64,000 nt of DNA from Mesorhizobium shangrilense (GTDB lineage Bacteria; Pseudomonadota; Alphaproteobacteria; Rhizobiales; Rhizobiaceae): the NCBI RefSeq assembly GCF_028826155.1, contig NZ_JAQGPN010000001.1, positions 3,911,501 through 3,975,500 of the forward strand, in the 5' to 3' direction. The notes beneath the pieces were generated by a model that saw only the letters and a list, made by a program, of their open reading frames with translations, searched no databases and had not been told where the DNA came from. A program made the position numbers and the translations under genes. Numbering within the stretch: the first letter of the stretch is position 1; every line of letters begins with the position of its first letter. This document shows, piece by piece, positions 1 to 7,759 of the stretch.

Positions 1-627
1 CAGGTAGCAGCAGATGTCGAGCAGCACCCCTGAGAGCTCCGGCCCGACTGCGCCGATCGCCTTCTCGACGCGCATGCGCGCGGCAAGCGCGGCGTCGGTA
101 AGCTCGATCGTCCCGCCTCCCCCGCTCCTCCTCCCACTCGCGACCGAGGCTATCCAGTTTGCGCCGAGCCTCTGCATGATCTGTCCGCGCGTGTAATCCA
201 TCCGCAATCGCTCACCGGCATTCACCTCCCTCGTTTCAAGAAATGGCCGGCCGTCGCGCCCACGGCGGCGCGCCAGCTGCGCCAGCGGGGATTCCGACAG
301 GTCAGCCAACGTCCGCTGACCGCCCTGGCGATCGTCTAGGGTGATCAGTGCGAGGTCGCCCATGCCCTCGGGCACCGCATCCTTCGTGCGCTGGCTCTCG
401 GTGAGCGCTCGGCCTGCGACCGTCAGGGTGATGAATTCCCCTGCCCGCTCGACAAGGCCCATCCGCGACATCTCGCCGAGCAGCGCCCTGGATGCCGATA
501 TCGCGCCATCGGCCTCGTCCTGCAGCAGCATTCGCTGGCTGTCGGCGGCCGGCACGACCGCCACCTTCCTGCCGCGGATGAACCGCGCGACGCGCAGCGC
601 GCTCTTGTGGTCTTCGCCTGACGTCAT
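1..627 (-). CDS. DUF6456 domain protein (3' end outside window)
   Basis: The first 209 residues are visible; the reading frame runs off the left edge of the window without a stop. It begins MTSGEDHKSALRVARFIRG. The stretch at about residues 125-165 (ARRRGRDGRPFL, then GERLRMDYTR) is the typical signature of the DUF6456 family found in Hyphomicrobiales. The molecular function of that family is not established. The start codon lies 2 bases after the stop of the upstream DnaA-like gene, so the two are almost certainly co-transcribed and translationally coupled. The N-terminal part looks like a small winged-helix or HTH fold (charged helices around ALRVARFIRG, then a segment ending FITLTVAGRAL), which suggests DNA binding; this is inference. 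The gene is complete on the sequence shown apart from the missing C-terminus. Confidence 0.75.
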   Translation of the reverse strand, partial: MTSGEDHKSALRVARFIRGRKVAVVPAADSQRMLLQDEADGAISASRALLGEMSRMGLVERAGEFITLTVAGRALTESQRTKDAVPEGMGDLALITLDDRQGGQRTLADLSESPLAQLARRRGRDGRPFLETREVNAGERLRMDYTRGQIMQRLGANWIASVASGRRSGGGGTIELTDAALAARMRVEKAIGAVGPELSGVLLDICCYL

Positions 628-629
628 GC

Positions 630-1019
630 TCACCCGCCGATCCTGTTGCGCAGCGCGACCAGGGCGACGCGCTCGGTCTGCGCCACCAATTGGTCGAACT
701 CCGCATCGTCGCGCATGTCCTCGACCGTATGGCAGGCCAGCTGCACGGTCTTGCGATCGCGGCCAAAGCCGCGTCCGACCTCTGTCATCGTGAGACCCAG
801 CGCGACATGGGCGACATACATGGCCACCTGCCGCACGCGCGTCGTTGGCAGCCGCGAGCGGCCAGTTCGGCGGATGTCCTTGCTGGAGATGTTGAAGAGC
901 GCCGCCGCGATGTCGATCATGCTCTCGCAGAGATCGAGGGAGATTTCCTCCTTACGCCTCAGTACATCCTCATCAGACACGAGCAGAAGGATCCGTACCC
1001 CTCGCCCGCAGTCGAACAT
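630..1019 (-). CDS. DnaA domain IV-like helix-turn-helix protein
   Basis: A 129-residue protein whose residues 30-115 resemble the C-terminal origin-binding domain (domain IV) of the initiator DnaA: a helix with RQVAMYVAHVALG followed by an HTH of the form EVGRGFGRDRKTVQLAC, close to the DnaA pattern of FG.RD.TTV.HA. There is no AAA+ ATPase domain, so it cannot be an initiator itself. It would be expected to bind DNA, perhaps DnaA-box-like sites; that is inference. The start at 1019 is preferred over an in-frame codon at 1055 because a strong GGTGAGGAG ribosome site precedes it. It leads the two-gene unit with the DUF6456 gene. A LexA box lies about 90 bases upstream, so SOS control is plausible. 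Confidence 0.75.
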   Translation of the reverse strand: MFDCGRGVRILLLVSDEDVLRRKEEISLDLCESMIDIAAALFNISSKDIRRTGRSRLPTTRVRQVAMYVAHVALGLTMTEVGRGFGRDRKTVQLACHTVEDMRDDAEFDQLVAQTERVALVALRNRIGG

Positions 1020-1109
1020 TTTCTCCTCACCTTCCCGAACCGCCGACGCCGCCAAAGCCTGCTCCCGTGCCTAGGAAAGCATTCTTATATGCGGAACCAG
1101 GATCGATGG

Positions 1110-1124
1110 GAACAAAATGAGAAC
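1110..1124. promoter_or_regulatory. Putative LexA (SOS) box
   Basis: The sequence GAAC, seven bases (AAAATGA), then GAAC is an exact match to the direct-repeat LexA operator of Alphaproteobacteria (GTTC-N7-GTTC on the other strand). It is followed by more A residues, as in many such boxes. On the minus strand the repeat includes TTGTTC, and a TATAAG hexamer lies about 20 bases further towards the DnaA-like gene, so the box probably overlaps that promoter. It lies between divergent starts (1019 minus, 1272 plus) and could also serve the rightward ORF. Confidence 0.6.
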
Positions 1125-1271
1125 AAAAAGATCGCTTCCCTTAACGCAAGCCGTTGATTTGGTTATCGGAATAAATTTGCGAAGCGATTCTTTTGCCCAT
1201 TTTTGTCCCCGCACGTGCGTTAGGCCGCATCATCCCGTGCCACGCAAATGCGTTCGTGCAGGGAGCAGAGA

Positions 1272-1781
1272 ATGGAATCACTGGAGCAGGAGATTGCAGC
1301 CTTTCGGAGCAGGCTCACGAGGGAGACCGCGGTCGCGAATCAGCTGGCCGCCGTCCGGTTGGCTTGCGGCGTGGACATGCCAGACCCGAAAAACGCGGAG
1401 CGTGCAGACCTTGAGCGCACCATTGCGCGGATCTCCCGCGCGATCCAGCGGGAGCGCATGAAGGCGGCGCGCGCGCACTGGAGCTACGATCTCAACAGGC
1501 ACATCGCGCTGAAGCAGGCGCTCGACGAGTTGCGCGGCGCATGGGCCGGAAATGATAAGGCTTCGGCCGTGGTCGGATCCGGAGCCTGCAAAAACACCAA
1601 CGGCGCCCGCAGGCGCCGCCAAACAGGTGCGAGCGGCTCTGCGCTCAGCGTGCCGCGGCCTTACGCTTGCGTCCCAACCCCATCTTCTTCGCTAGCTGCG
1701 AGCGGGCTGCAGCGTAGCTCGGTGCGACCATCGGATAGCTCGGGTCGAGGCCCCACTTCTCACGATACTGGTCAGGCGTGA
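1272..1781 (+). CDS. Hypothetical protein, helical N-terminus; 3' end doubtful
   Basis: This frame starts at an ATG with a good ribosome site (GGGAG, 6 bases upstream). It gives about 95 residues of charged, helix-rich, coiled-coil-like sequence ([15 protein letters not shown], later [19 protein letters not shown]). From about residue 105 the composition changes to Ser/Arg/Pro-rich and the frame reads through the mucR terminator and 137 bases of mucR antisense before the first stop. The real protein may therefore be only the N-terminal part, with a lost stop or a frameshift near 1560-1600, or the annotation may be spurious. I do not recognise a family. Confidence 0.4.
   Translation: MESLEQEIAAFRSRLTRETAVANQLAAVRLACGVDMPDPKNAERADLERTIARISRAIQRERMKAARAHWSYDLNRHIALKQALDELRGAWAGNDKASAVVGSGACKNTNGARRRRQTGASGSALSVPRPYACVPTPSSSLAASGLQRSSVRPSDSSGRGPTSHDTGQA
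1588..1618 (-). terminator. Rho-independent terminator of mucR
   Basis: On the minus strand a 7-bp GC stem (CGGCGCC / GGCGCCG, at 1612-1618 and 1601-1607) with a 4-base loop is followed by a T-rich run (TTGGTGTTTTTG). It starts 27 bases after the mucR stop codon. Confidence 0.6.
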
Positions 1782-2076
1782 GGTTGTAGTGCGTCATCAG
1801 GTGACGCTTGAGCGATTTGAACTTCTTGCCGTCTTCAAGACAGACGATGTAATCGTCGTGAACCGAACGCTTCGGATTTACCGCGGGTTTCTGCTTCTCA
1901 GCGACCGGCTGCTCGGGTGTCCCACCGACGCGGCCGAGCGCCGCATGCACGTCCGCAATGAGGTTGGGCAGTTCCCCGATCGGTACCGGATTGTTGCTGA
2001 CATACGCGGCGACCACATCTGCGGTCAGCTCGATCAGCATCTCCGAGTTTCTTCCCGATGGTTCTGACATATCCAT
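1645..2076 (-). CDS. mucR: MucR/Ros family zinc-finger transcriptional regulator
   Basis: A 143-residue protein of the usual MucR/Ros length. The prokaryotic zinc finger is at residues 79-96: Cys79, Asp82, His92 and His96, i.e. the Cys-Asp-His-His version seen in MucR and Mesorhizobium Ml proteins rather than the Cys-Cys of Agrobacterium Ros. The conserved C-terminal segment ([12 protein letters not shown], then [13 protein letters not shown]) follows, ending in a basic tail. MucR proteins bind AT-rich, degenerate sites and control exopolysaccharide, motility and envelope genes, often repressing their own promoter. The start at 2076 gives the family length; an extension to 2217 would add 47 residues not seen in the family. 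A terminator follows at 1588-1618. Confidence 0.93.
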   Translation of the reverse strand: MDMSEPSGRNSEMLIELTADVVAAYVSNNPVPIGELPNLIADVHAALGRVGGTPEQPVAEKQKPAVNPKRSVHDDYIVCLEDGKKFKSLKRHLMTHYNLTPDQYREKWGLDPSYPMVAPSYAAARSQLAKKMGLGRKRKAAAR

Positions 2077-2577
2077 TATCTTCAGGCCCCAATGTAAGAA
2101 AGTTTCAGTCGTACCCGTTTTTTCAGGGCTTTGGCGCGCGCCATATCGTTCATGCGTCCTGCGAATCGCGCTGCCGTCCACTAAATGGAGTGACCAGTAC
2201 ATCAAGTCAATTCGCAAACCCTGGATTCGAGCTGGTCTGGCAACGATTTCTGGCTTATTTTAACTATATTTCCGAATGGAGGCACCTTCTGTTGCTAGCG
2301 GAGACACTACAGGGCATCCGAACATGGCATAATTCGCCCAAAACACCCTTCAGTACATCCCTTTCGCAGTATCTCCGATCAAAATTTCGCGCGTTCCGCG
2401 CAAGCCCAAGATGACGCTGCGATCGATCCGCCGCGGCAGGCGTCGCAATTCATTACGACCGGAATGAAACTTTCCTGCCGCGGCATTGACGGGCAGGACT
2501 TTTGGCGAGGCAAGCCTTTTGCGGGCCTTGGCCGCCCCTACATATGCGCAGATGAAGAACCCGCAGGAGTGATGACG
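2077..2577. other. Intergenic region between mucR and msrB, AT-rich centre
   Basis: About 500 bases with no convincing gene. The stretch 2235-2380 is clearly more AT-rich than its surroundings, with T-rich runs around 2257-2275. MucR-type regulators bind such AT-rich DNA, and this sits upstream of mucR itself, so it is a candidate autoregulatory region. The left part is the mucR leader and promoter; the right part (2400-2577) is upstream of msrB and holds an in-frame extension that I reject as coding. Confidence 0.4.
2182..2210 (-). promoter_or_regulatory. Possible sigma-70 promoter of mucR
   Basis: On the minus strand TTGACT (2210-2205), a 17-base spacer and CATTTA (2187-2182) face mucR, giving a leader of about 100 bases. 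The -35 is good, the -10 only fair. Confidence 0.35.
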
Positions 2578-2985
2578 ATGCAGGAGGACGAGAAGCCCAA
2601 GATGCGGAAATCCGATGCCGAATGGCGCAGCAAGCTTACACCTGAACAATATCGCATCACCCGCGAGCATGGCACCGAACGCGCCTTCACCGGACCGTAC
2701 CTCAACAACAAGGAGGCCGGGACGTACCATTGCGTGTCCTGCGGCAAGCCGCTGTTTCGCTCCGAGACGAAGTACGATTCCGGTTCCGGGTGGCCGAGCT
2801 TCTACGAACCCGTCGACGGCACGGCGGTCTCCGAACACACGGACCGTTCGCACTTCATGACGCGCACCGAGGTGAAATGCGCCGATTGCGACGCGCATCT
2901 CGGCCACGTCTTCGGGGACGGCCCGCAGCCCACCGGGCTCCGCTACTGCATGAACGGAACGGCCCTCGACTTCGAGAAGGACTGA
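2578..2985 (+). CDS. msrB: Peptide-methionine (R)-S-oxide reductase
   Basis: MsrB reduces the R epimer of methionine sulfoxide in free or protein-bound methionine, a repair step after oxidative damage. At 135 residues it has the full SelR fold: zinc pairs Cys52/Cys55 and Cys101/Cys104, the [11 protein letters not shown] signature at about 68-78, HLGHVF at 107-112 and the RYCMNG motif with catalytic Cys124. I chose ATG 2578 because AGGAG lies 8 bases upstream; ATG 2572 would be only 2 bases from it, and the longer frame from 2464 adds a non-conserved extension. It stands alone, downstream of the mucR intergenic region. No signal peptide is seen, so it should act in the cytoplasm. Confidence 0.95.
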   Translation: MQEDEKPKMRKSDAEWRSKLTPEQYRITREHGTERAFTGPYLNNKEAGTYHCVSCGKPLFRSETKYDSGSGWPSFYEPVDGTAVSEHTDRSHFMTRTEVKCADCDAHLGHVFGDGPQPTGLRYCMNGTALDFEKD

Positions 2986-3015
2986 GCGATCCGAACGGAC
3001 CCGCCCTGTGCCGGC

Positions 3016-3384
3016 TCAGTACGGCGCAATGTACCTGCCGTACACCCAGCCGGTCACGTGGTCGCCGTCCTGCTTAGGATCATGCCAGACCTCGCACCAC
3101 TGGTAGCGCACCGCCTGGCGCTGCTTGGCCTCGGACAGATGCGCGATATCCAGAAGGTTGACCCCTCCCGTGCACTTGCCCGTCATCTGCAGCACCGTGC
3201 CGTTCGGATAGGCGGCCTGCTTCTGCGATCCGCTCGACGGATACTTGCGGACGTTGAGCGTGTCGCCCCAGGCGACGTTGGCAACCTCCCACGCGGCGAA
3301 GGTGGCGGCATTGGTTGCGCCGGCGTGGAGGGCGGCGCCCGAAGCCAGGGCCAGCACCATTCCAAGCTTGATCAGGTCAGTCAT
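3016..3384 (-). CDS. Exported SH3-like domain protein
   Basis: A 122-residue protein with a clear signal peptide (residues 1-26, hydrophobic LGMVLALASGAALHAGA, probable cleavage after TNA). The mature part has the pattern of a bacterial SH3b domain: WGDTLNVRKYPSSGS near the start, a central NGTVLQMTGKC, and the closing VTGWVYGRYIAPY. Two cysteines (in GKC and WCEVW) could form a disulfide in the periplasm. SH3b domains usually bind peptidoglycan or cell-wall peptides; the exact role here is unknown. A good ribosome site (GGGAGAAGG) supports the start. It is divergent from the oligopeptidase B gene and convergent with msrB. Confidence 0.8.
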   Translation of the reverse strand: MTDLIKLGMVLALASGAALHAGATNAATFAAWEVANVAWGDTLNVRKYPSSGSQKQAAYPNGTVLQMTGKCTGGVNLLDIAHLSEAKQRQAVRYQWCEVWHDPKQDGDHVTGWVYGRYIAPY

Positions 3385-3495
3385 GCCCTTCTCCCAAAGT
3401 CATCAGTTGACGATATGCTTCGACTTTTGCACCAGCATGGTTGAATACCTGCTGATCCCGACATTCATCTCCCGTTAAGTGACCGGAAACCTGCC

Positions 3496-5604
3496 ATGAA
3501 GACTTCCCCCCGCTTTGAAGCCCTGCCCGCACCCGGCGCAGACCGGCGCCCGGTCGCGGACGAGCACCACGGCATCCGGCGGACGGACGACTACGCGTGG
3601 CTGCGCGCCGACAACTGGCAGGAAGTCTTCCGGAACCCTGACGTACTGGCCGCCGACATCCGCTCGCACCTCGAAGCCGAGAATGCCTACCAGTCCGCGC
3701 TGATGTCCGACACGGAAGCCCTCCAGAAGCAACTCTTCCAGGAAATGAAGGGGCGCATCAAGGAGGACGACTCGTCCGTCCCGATGAAGGACGGCCCCTT
3801 CGCCTATGGCACGTCGTTCAAGACCGGCGGCGAGCAGCCCCGCTTCTTCCGCACACCGCGCGACGGCGGCGAGCAGGCGATCCTCCTCGATGGCGATGCC
3901 GAGGCCGAAGGCCATCCCTATTTCCGCATCGGCGGCGTCGATCACTCGGGCGACCATCGCAAGCTGCTCTGGGGTTTCGACGACAAGGGCTCCGAGTTTT
4001 TCACGCTGCGGGTCCGCGACCTCGCCACGGGTGAGGATGGCATGGACATCGTGCCGGACACCGGCGGCGACGGCGTCTGGACCGCAGCCAACGACGCGTT
4101 CGTCTACACCCGACTCGACGAGAACCACCGGCCCTCAAAAGTCTTCCTTCACCGCCTCGGCACGCCTTCCTCGGAGGACAAGCTGATCTACGAGGAAGCC
4201 GATCCCGGCTTCTTCATCAGCGTCGACGGCACCCGCGACAACAAGTGGATCATGATCTCGGTCCACGACCACCAGACGTCCGAATACCGCCTCATCCCGG
4301 CGGACGATCCACTGGCTGAGCCGCGGGTCGTCTCCCCGCGCCTCACCGAGCGTCAGTACGACCTCGAGGAAGGCGGCGACGTCTTCTTCATTCTGACCAA
4401 CGCGGACGGCGCCAAGGATTTCAAGATCATGACCGCGCCTGTGTCGGATCCCGCGCCCGAAAACTGGACCGAACTCGTGCCCCACGAGCCGGGCCGTCTC
4501 ATCCTGTCGGTGATGGGCTTCAAGGACTACATGGTCCGCCTCGAGCGCAAGGACGGCCTGCCGCGCATCATCGTGCGCGAGCGTGCGAGCGGTGCCGAGC
4601 ACGCCATCTCCTTCGACGAGGAGGCGTTTTCGCTCGGCCTGTCGGGTTCGTACGAATACGACACCGACACGATCCGCTTCTCCTATTCGTCGATGACGAC
4701 GCCGGCGCAGCTCTTCGACTACAACATGGGAACGCGCGAGCGCGCGCTCCTGAAGACGCAGGAGGTGCCGTCGGGCCACAACCCCGACGACTACGTCACG
4801 CGCCGCCTGATGGCTCCCGCCCCGGACGGCGAGCTGGTGCCGGTCTCCATCCTCTACCGCCGCGACACGCCGCTCGACGGCAGCGCACCCGCACTGCTCT
4901 ACGGCTACGGTTCCTACGGCTCGTCGATACCGGCCTCGTTCAACACCAACATCCTGTCGCTGGCAGACCGCGGCTTCGTCTATGCCATCGCGCATGTCCG
5001 CGGCGGCAAGGACAAGGGCTACGCCTGGTACGAAGACGGCAAGCGCGCCAAGAAGATGAACACCTTCACCGACTTCATCGCCGCCGCGCGCCACCTCGTC
5101 GCCGAGGGTTTTAGCAGCCACGACCGCATCGTCGCGCAGGGCGGCTCGGCCGGCGGCATGCTCATGGGAGCCGTCGCCAACTTGGCCCCCGACGCGTTCG
5201 GCGCCATCATCGCGGAAGTCCCTTTCGTCGACGTGCTGACCACCATGCTCGACGCCTCGCTGCCGCTCACCCCGCCCGAGTGGCCGGAATGGGGCAACCC
5301 GATCGATTCGGCCGAGGACTATCGGACGATCGCGGCCTACTCGCCTTATGACAACGTCAGCGCGCAGGCCTATCCGCCGATCCTGGCGGTAGCGGGCCTG
5401 ACCGACCCGCGCGTCACCTACTGGGAGCCGGCGAAGTGGGTGGCGAAACTGCGGGCAACCAAAACAGACGCCAATCCGGTTCTGTTCAAGATCAACATGA
5501 AGTCCGGCCACGCCGGCGCCTCAGGCCGCTTCTCGCGCCTCGAGGAAGTCGCCTTCAACTATGCCTTTGCGCTGAAGGTGGTGGGGAAAGCCGCCGCTTC
5601 CTGA
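3496..5604 (+). CDS. ptrB: Oligopeptidase B (S9A serine peptidase)
   Basis: Oligopeptidase B cleaves short peptides after basic residues in the cytoplasm. The 702-residue length matches the family. An N-terminal seven-bladed propeller (about 80-410) is followed by an alpha/beta-hydrolase domain. The triad is visible: Ser551 in GGSAGG, Asp637 in GLTDPRV and His672 in SGHAGASGR. The block PFVDVLTTMLDASLPLTPPE after the serine is typical of PtrB rather than of prolyl oligopeptidase. There is no signal peptide. It stands as a single gene, divergent from the SH3-like gene with a 111-base gap, and convergent with the HxlR gene 13 bases downstream. Confidence 0.93.
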   Translation: MKTSPRFEALPAPGADRRPVADEHHGIRRTDDYAWLRADNWQEVFRNPDVLAADIRSHLEAENAYQSALMSDTEALQKQLFQEMKGRIKEDDSSVPMKDGPFAYGTSFKTGGEQPRFFRTPRDGGEQAILLDGDAEAEGHPYFRIGGVDHSGDHRKLLWGFDDKGSEFFTLRVRDLATGEDGMDIVPDTGGDGVWTAANDAFVYTRLDENHRPSKVFLHRLGTPSSEDKLIYEEADPGFFISVDGTRDNKWIMISVHDHQTSEYRLIPADDPLAEPRVVSPRLTERQYDLEEGGDVFFILTNADGAKDFKIMTAPVSDPAPENWTELVPHEPGRLILSVMGFKDYMVRLERKDGLPRIIVRERASGAEHAISFDEEAFSLGLSGSYEYDTDTIRFSYSSMTTPAQLFDYNMGTRERALLKTQEVPSGHNPDDYVTRRLMAPAPDGELVPVSILYRRDTPLDGSAPALLYGYGSYGSSIPASFNTNILSLADRGFVYAIAHVRGGKDKGYAWYEDGKRAKKMNTFTDFIAAARHLVAEGFSSHDRIVAQGGSAGGMLMGAVANLAPDAFGAIIAEVPFVDVLTTMLDASLPLTPPEWPEWGNPIDSAEDYRTIAAYSPYDNVSAQAYPPILAVAGLTDPRVTYWEPAKWVAKLRATKTDANPVLFKINMKSGHAGASGRFSRLEEVAFNYAFALKVVGKAAAS

Positions 5605-5617
5605 CAGCGCTTGGCGC

Positions 5618-5967
5618 TCACGCCGCCGGTCGTAGCGAGGCCGTCGGCGCCTCGCTTGGCGCGGCCCTCGTCTCCTCCCACCAGTCGCCCAGCGCATCGA
5701 TCAGCGGCACCAGCGCCTGGCCCGCCGGCGTCAGGTCGTAGTCGACCCGCAGCGGGTAACCCGAATAGGCGGTGCGGGTGACGATACCGCCTCCAGCTTG
5801 CGCAGTTCCAGCGCGAGGATGCGATGCGACACCGTCGGATTGTCGCGGCGAAGATCGCTGAAGCGCTTCGTGCCCTCCTTCAGGTAGTAGATGAGCAGGG
5901 TGGGCCAGCGTCCGCTCAGGACCCGCATGACGTCCTCGATCGGACAGCTCGAGACGGTGTCCTTCAT
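5618..5967 (-). pseudogene. HxlR family transcriptional regulator, frameshifted
   Basis: The N-terminal 60 residues are a clear HxlR-type winged helix: CPIEDVMRVLSGRWPTLLIYYL, then FSDLRRDNPTVSHRILALELRKLEA. At 5788-5786 the frame breaks: the next codon has two bases (GT) where a glycine codon is expected, and the frame then ends prematurely at 5731. Reading on in the shifted frame gives the missing family C-terminus (GIVTRTAYSGYPLRVDY, then LTPAGQAL, then LGDWWEE) to a TGA at 5618. A single-base loss, probably in a G run, explains it; it may be real or a sequencing error. The start at 5967 has an AGGAG site. HxlR proteins sense reactive electrophiles or redox change and often control an adjacent enzyme; here the divergent neighbour is a GST. 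Confidence 0.85.
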
Positions 5968-6072
5968 CCGGCGCTCCTGGTTACAAAATTGTTCGTAATT
6001 TACGTGGGGACAGCGGCCCACTAGATCAAGCTCAGCTGCGCAGCGTGATTTCAGACATCACGGAGCTATCTG

Positions 6073-6777
6073 ATGGAACCTATCCTTGTTTACGGCTTCC
6101 CACTGGGGAGCTCGATGGGCCTTGTCGCCGCTTTCGAGCTCATGGGGCAGCCCTACCGGCTTTGCCGGGTCGACATGCTGCACGACATGAAGAACGAACG
6201 CTATGCACGGCTCAACGGTCGGCAGGAGACGCCAGCGCTCATCACCGAGGACGGGCGGGCGCTGACCGAGACGATGGCGATCATCCACTGGATCGAGCAG
6301 CGCGACGTCGAACGGCGTGTCAGCTTCGAGCCGGGATCCCCGGAAGCCGATCGCATGCACCAGCTTGCCGCCTTCGTGAACACCGGCTTCACCGGAGCGT
6401 TCAGTCCATTGTGGGTAGCCCTTGAAAGCGAAGGCGAGGAGCCGTCCTATCTCGACGCCCTTCGCCGCTATGGCCGCAGCGCCGTCAGGGAACGCCACCA
6501 GAAGCTGGAGGAAATGCTGCCCGAGAATGGCTTCCTCGTCGCAGACCGCGTGTCGCTTGCCGAGACGACCCTGATCGGCGTCGCCCGCTGGGCGGAGTTC
6601 CACGAAGCGGCCGACGCCGGCGCCTATCCCAGGCTTTCGGCGCTGCGGCAGCGCATTGAGGCGCTGCCGGCGGTCAGGTTCGCGGAAGCGCTGGAAAACG
6701 GCGACGTGCCGTCCGGCTCCGGCGCGTTGCGCGGGCACGTGGCGCTGGACGAGGTCATCGACCGCTTCGGCGCGTAG
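6073..6777 (+). CDS. Glutathione S-transferase family protein
   Basis: A 234-residue cytoplasmic protein with an N-terminal thioredoxin-like domain (1-80): ILVYGFPLGSSMGLVAAFEL, with a serine pair at the usual active-site position, and ETPALITEDGRALTETMAIIHWIE, the glutathione-binding Pro and Glu/Ser-Thr region. The C-terminal helical domain (about 95-234) carries the LVADRVSLAETTL helix typical of GSTs. The substrate is unknown; the family conjugates glutathione to electrophiles or reduces peroxides. It is divergent from the HxlR regulator with a gap of about 105 bases, so control by that regulator is plausible if the regulator is functional. It is convergent with the diheme cytochrome gene; a hairpin at 6790-6822 separates them. 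Confidence 0.88.
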   Translation: MEPILVYGFPLGSSMGLVAAFELMGQPYRLCRVDMLHDMKNERYARLNGRQETPALITEDGRALTETMAIIHWIEQRDVERRVSFEPGSPEADRMHQLAAFVNTGFTGAFSPLWVALESEGEEPSYLDALRRYGRSAVRERHQKLEEMLPENGFLVADRVSLAETTLIGVARWAEFHEAADAGAYPRLSALRQRIEALPAVRFAEALENGDVPSGSGALRGHVALDEVIDRFGA

Positions 6778-6789
6778 AACGGCGGCATC

Positions 6790-6822
6790 GAGGCTTCGCA
6801 AGTTCGCTGCTTGCGGAGCCTC
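6790..6822. terminator. Hairpin between convergent GST and cytochrome genes
   Basis: Two 13-base arms (6790-6802 and 6810-6822) pair with one mismatch around a 7-base loop. The right arm reaches into the stop codon of the cytochrome gene. There is no long T-run, so its use as a two-way terminator is likely but not certain. Confidence 0.45.
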
Positions 6823-7747
6823 AATACCCGTTCGGATGCGGCGGAACAGCCTTAAGGTAGGCGGCGATTGCCGCTCGGTCTTCCGCAGGCAGCTTCGCCA
6901 TGTTGCGCTGTACTGCGGCCATCGTCCCGCCGACGGAATCGAAGTCCGGAAGGAAGCCGGTTTCCAGCATGTAGGCGATGTCGCTCTCCGACCAGTCGCC
7001 GATACCGCCCTCGCCCGGCGTGATGTTGGGCACCTTGCCTTCGCCCTCGGCAGCGACGGCGCCCGCGAGCCACCGGCTCTTGTCGCTCCCGCCGATGGCG
7101 TCGCGCGGCGTATGGCACTCGCCGCAATGGCCGGGGCCTTCGACGAGATAGCGGCCGCGCTTCACCGGTTCGGGCGCGGCATCATCGAGCGCGATCACCG
7201 CTTCGCTGCTCATATAGAGCCGCTTCCACAATCCGAGCCCGCGCCGGATATTGTAGGGGAAGCCGAGCTGATGGTTGGCCGCTTTCCCTTGCACCGGCGG
7301 CAGCGTCTTGATGAAGGCGTAGAGGTCGGCCACGTCGCCGATCTCCATCCTGGCGTAGGACGTGTAGGGAAACGCCGGATAGTAGTGCTCGCCGTCTGGA
7401 GAGACCCCCTTCAGCACCGCGTTGCCAAAGTCTTCCGCGCTCCACGCTCCAATTCCGTCGGCCGGATCGCTGGAGATGTTGGGGGCGACGAAAGTCCCGA
7501 ACGGCGTCTTGAGCTCGACGCCGCCGGCCAGTTGCAACGCCGCGTCGCCCTCGGCCTTCGGCCGAGCATGGCAGGATGCGCAACCGGCTGCGTAGAAGAC
7601 GCGCTCACCGCGCGCCGCGTCGCCGGTGTCCAGCGCGGCCGCCTCCTCTGCGCCGAGCTTCTCAGGCAGGGTCAGGAGCCAGAACGCGGCAAGACCGGCG
7701 CCGCAGAGCACGACTGCGGCGCCGGCGATTTTTCCGGCCGTCTTCAT
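6821..7747 (-). CDS. Diheme c-type cytochrome
   Basis: A 308-residue protein with an N-terminal signal or anchor (residues 5-27) and two haem c sites: CASCH at 56-60 and CGECH at 208-212. Axial methionines are likely in the ARMEI and TMAAVQ/NMAK regions. The layout (two class I cytochrome domains in tandem, with APNIS and PNITP after the haems) is that of the cytochrome subunits of membrane-bound alcohol, gluconate or aldehyde dehydrogenases, but no dehydrogenase gene is adjacent, so it is better called a diheme cytochrome of unknown partner. It lies 12 bases after the cytochrome c' gene and is surely in the same operon. It would pass electrons in the periplasm. Confidence 0.88.
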   Translation of the reverse strand: MKTAGKIAGAAVVLCGAGLAAFWLLTLPEKLGAEEAAALDTGDAARGERVFYAAGCASCHARPKAEGDAALQLAGGVELKTPFGTFVAPNISSDPADGIGAWSAEDFGNAVLKGVSPDGEHYYPAFPYTSYARMEIGDVADLYAFIKTLPPVQGKAANHQLGFPYNIRRGLGLWKRLYMSSEAVIALDDAAPEPVKRGRYLVEGPGHCGECHTPRDAIGGSDKSRWLAGAVAAEGEGKVPNITPGEGGIGDWSESDIAYMLETGFLPDFDSVGGTMAAVQRNMAKLPAEDRAAIAAYLKAVPPHPNGY

Positions 7748-7759
7748 TCAGTGGGCGTC

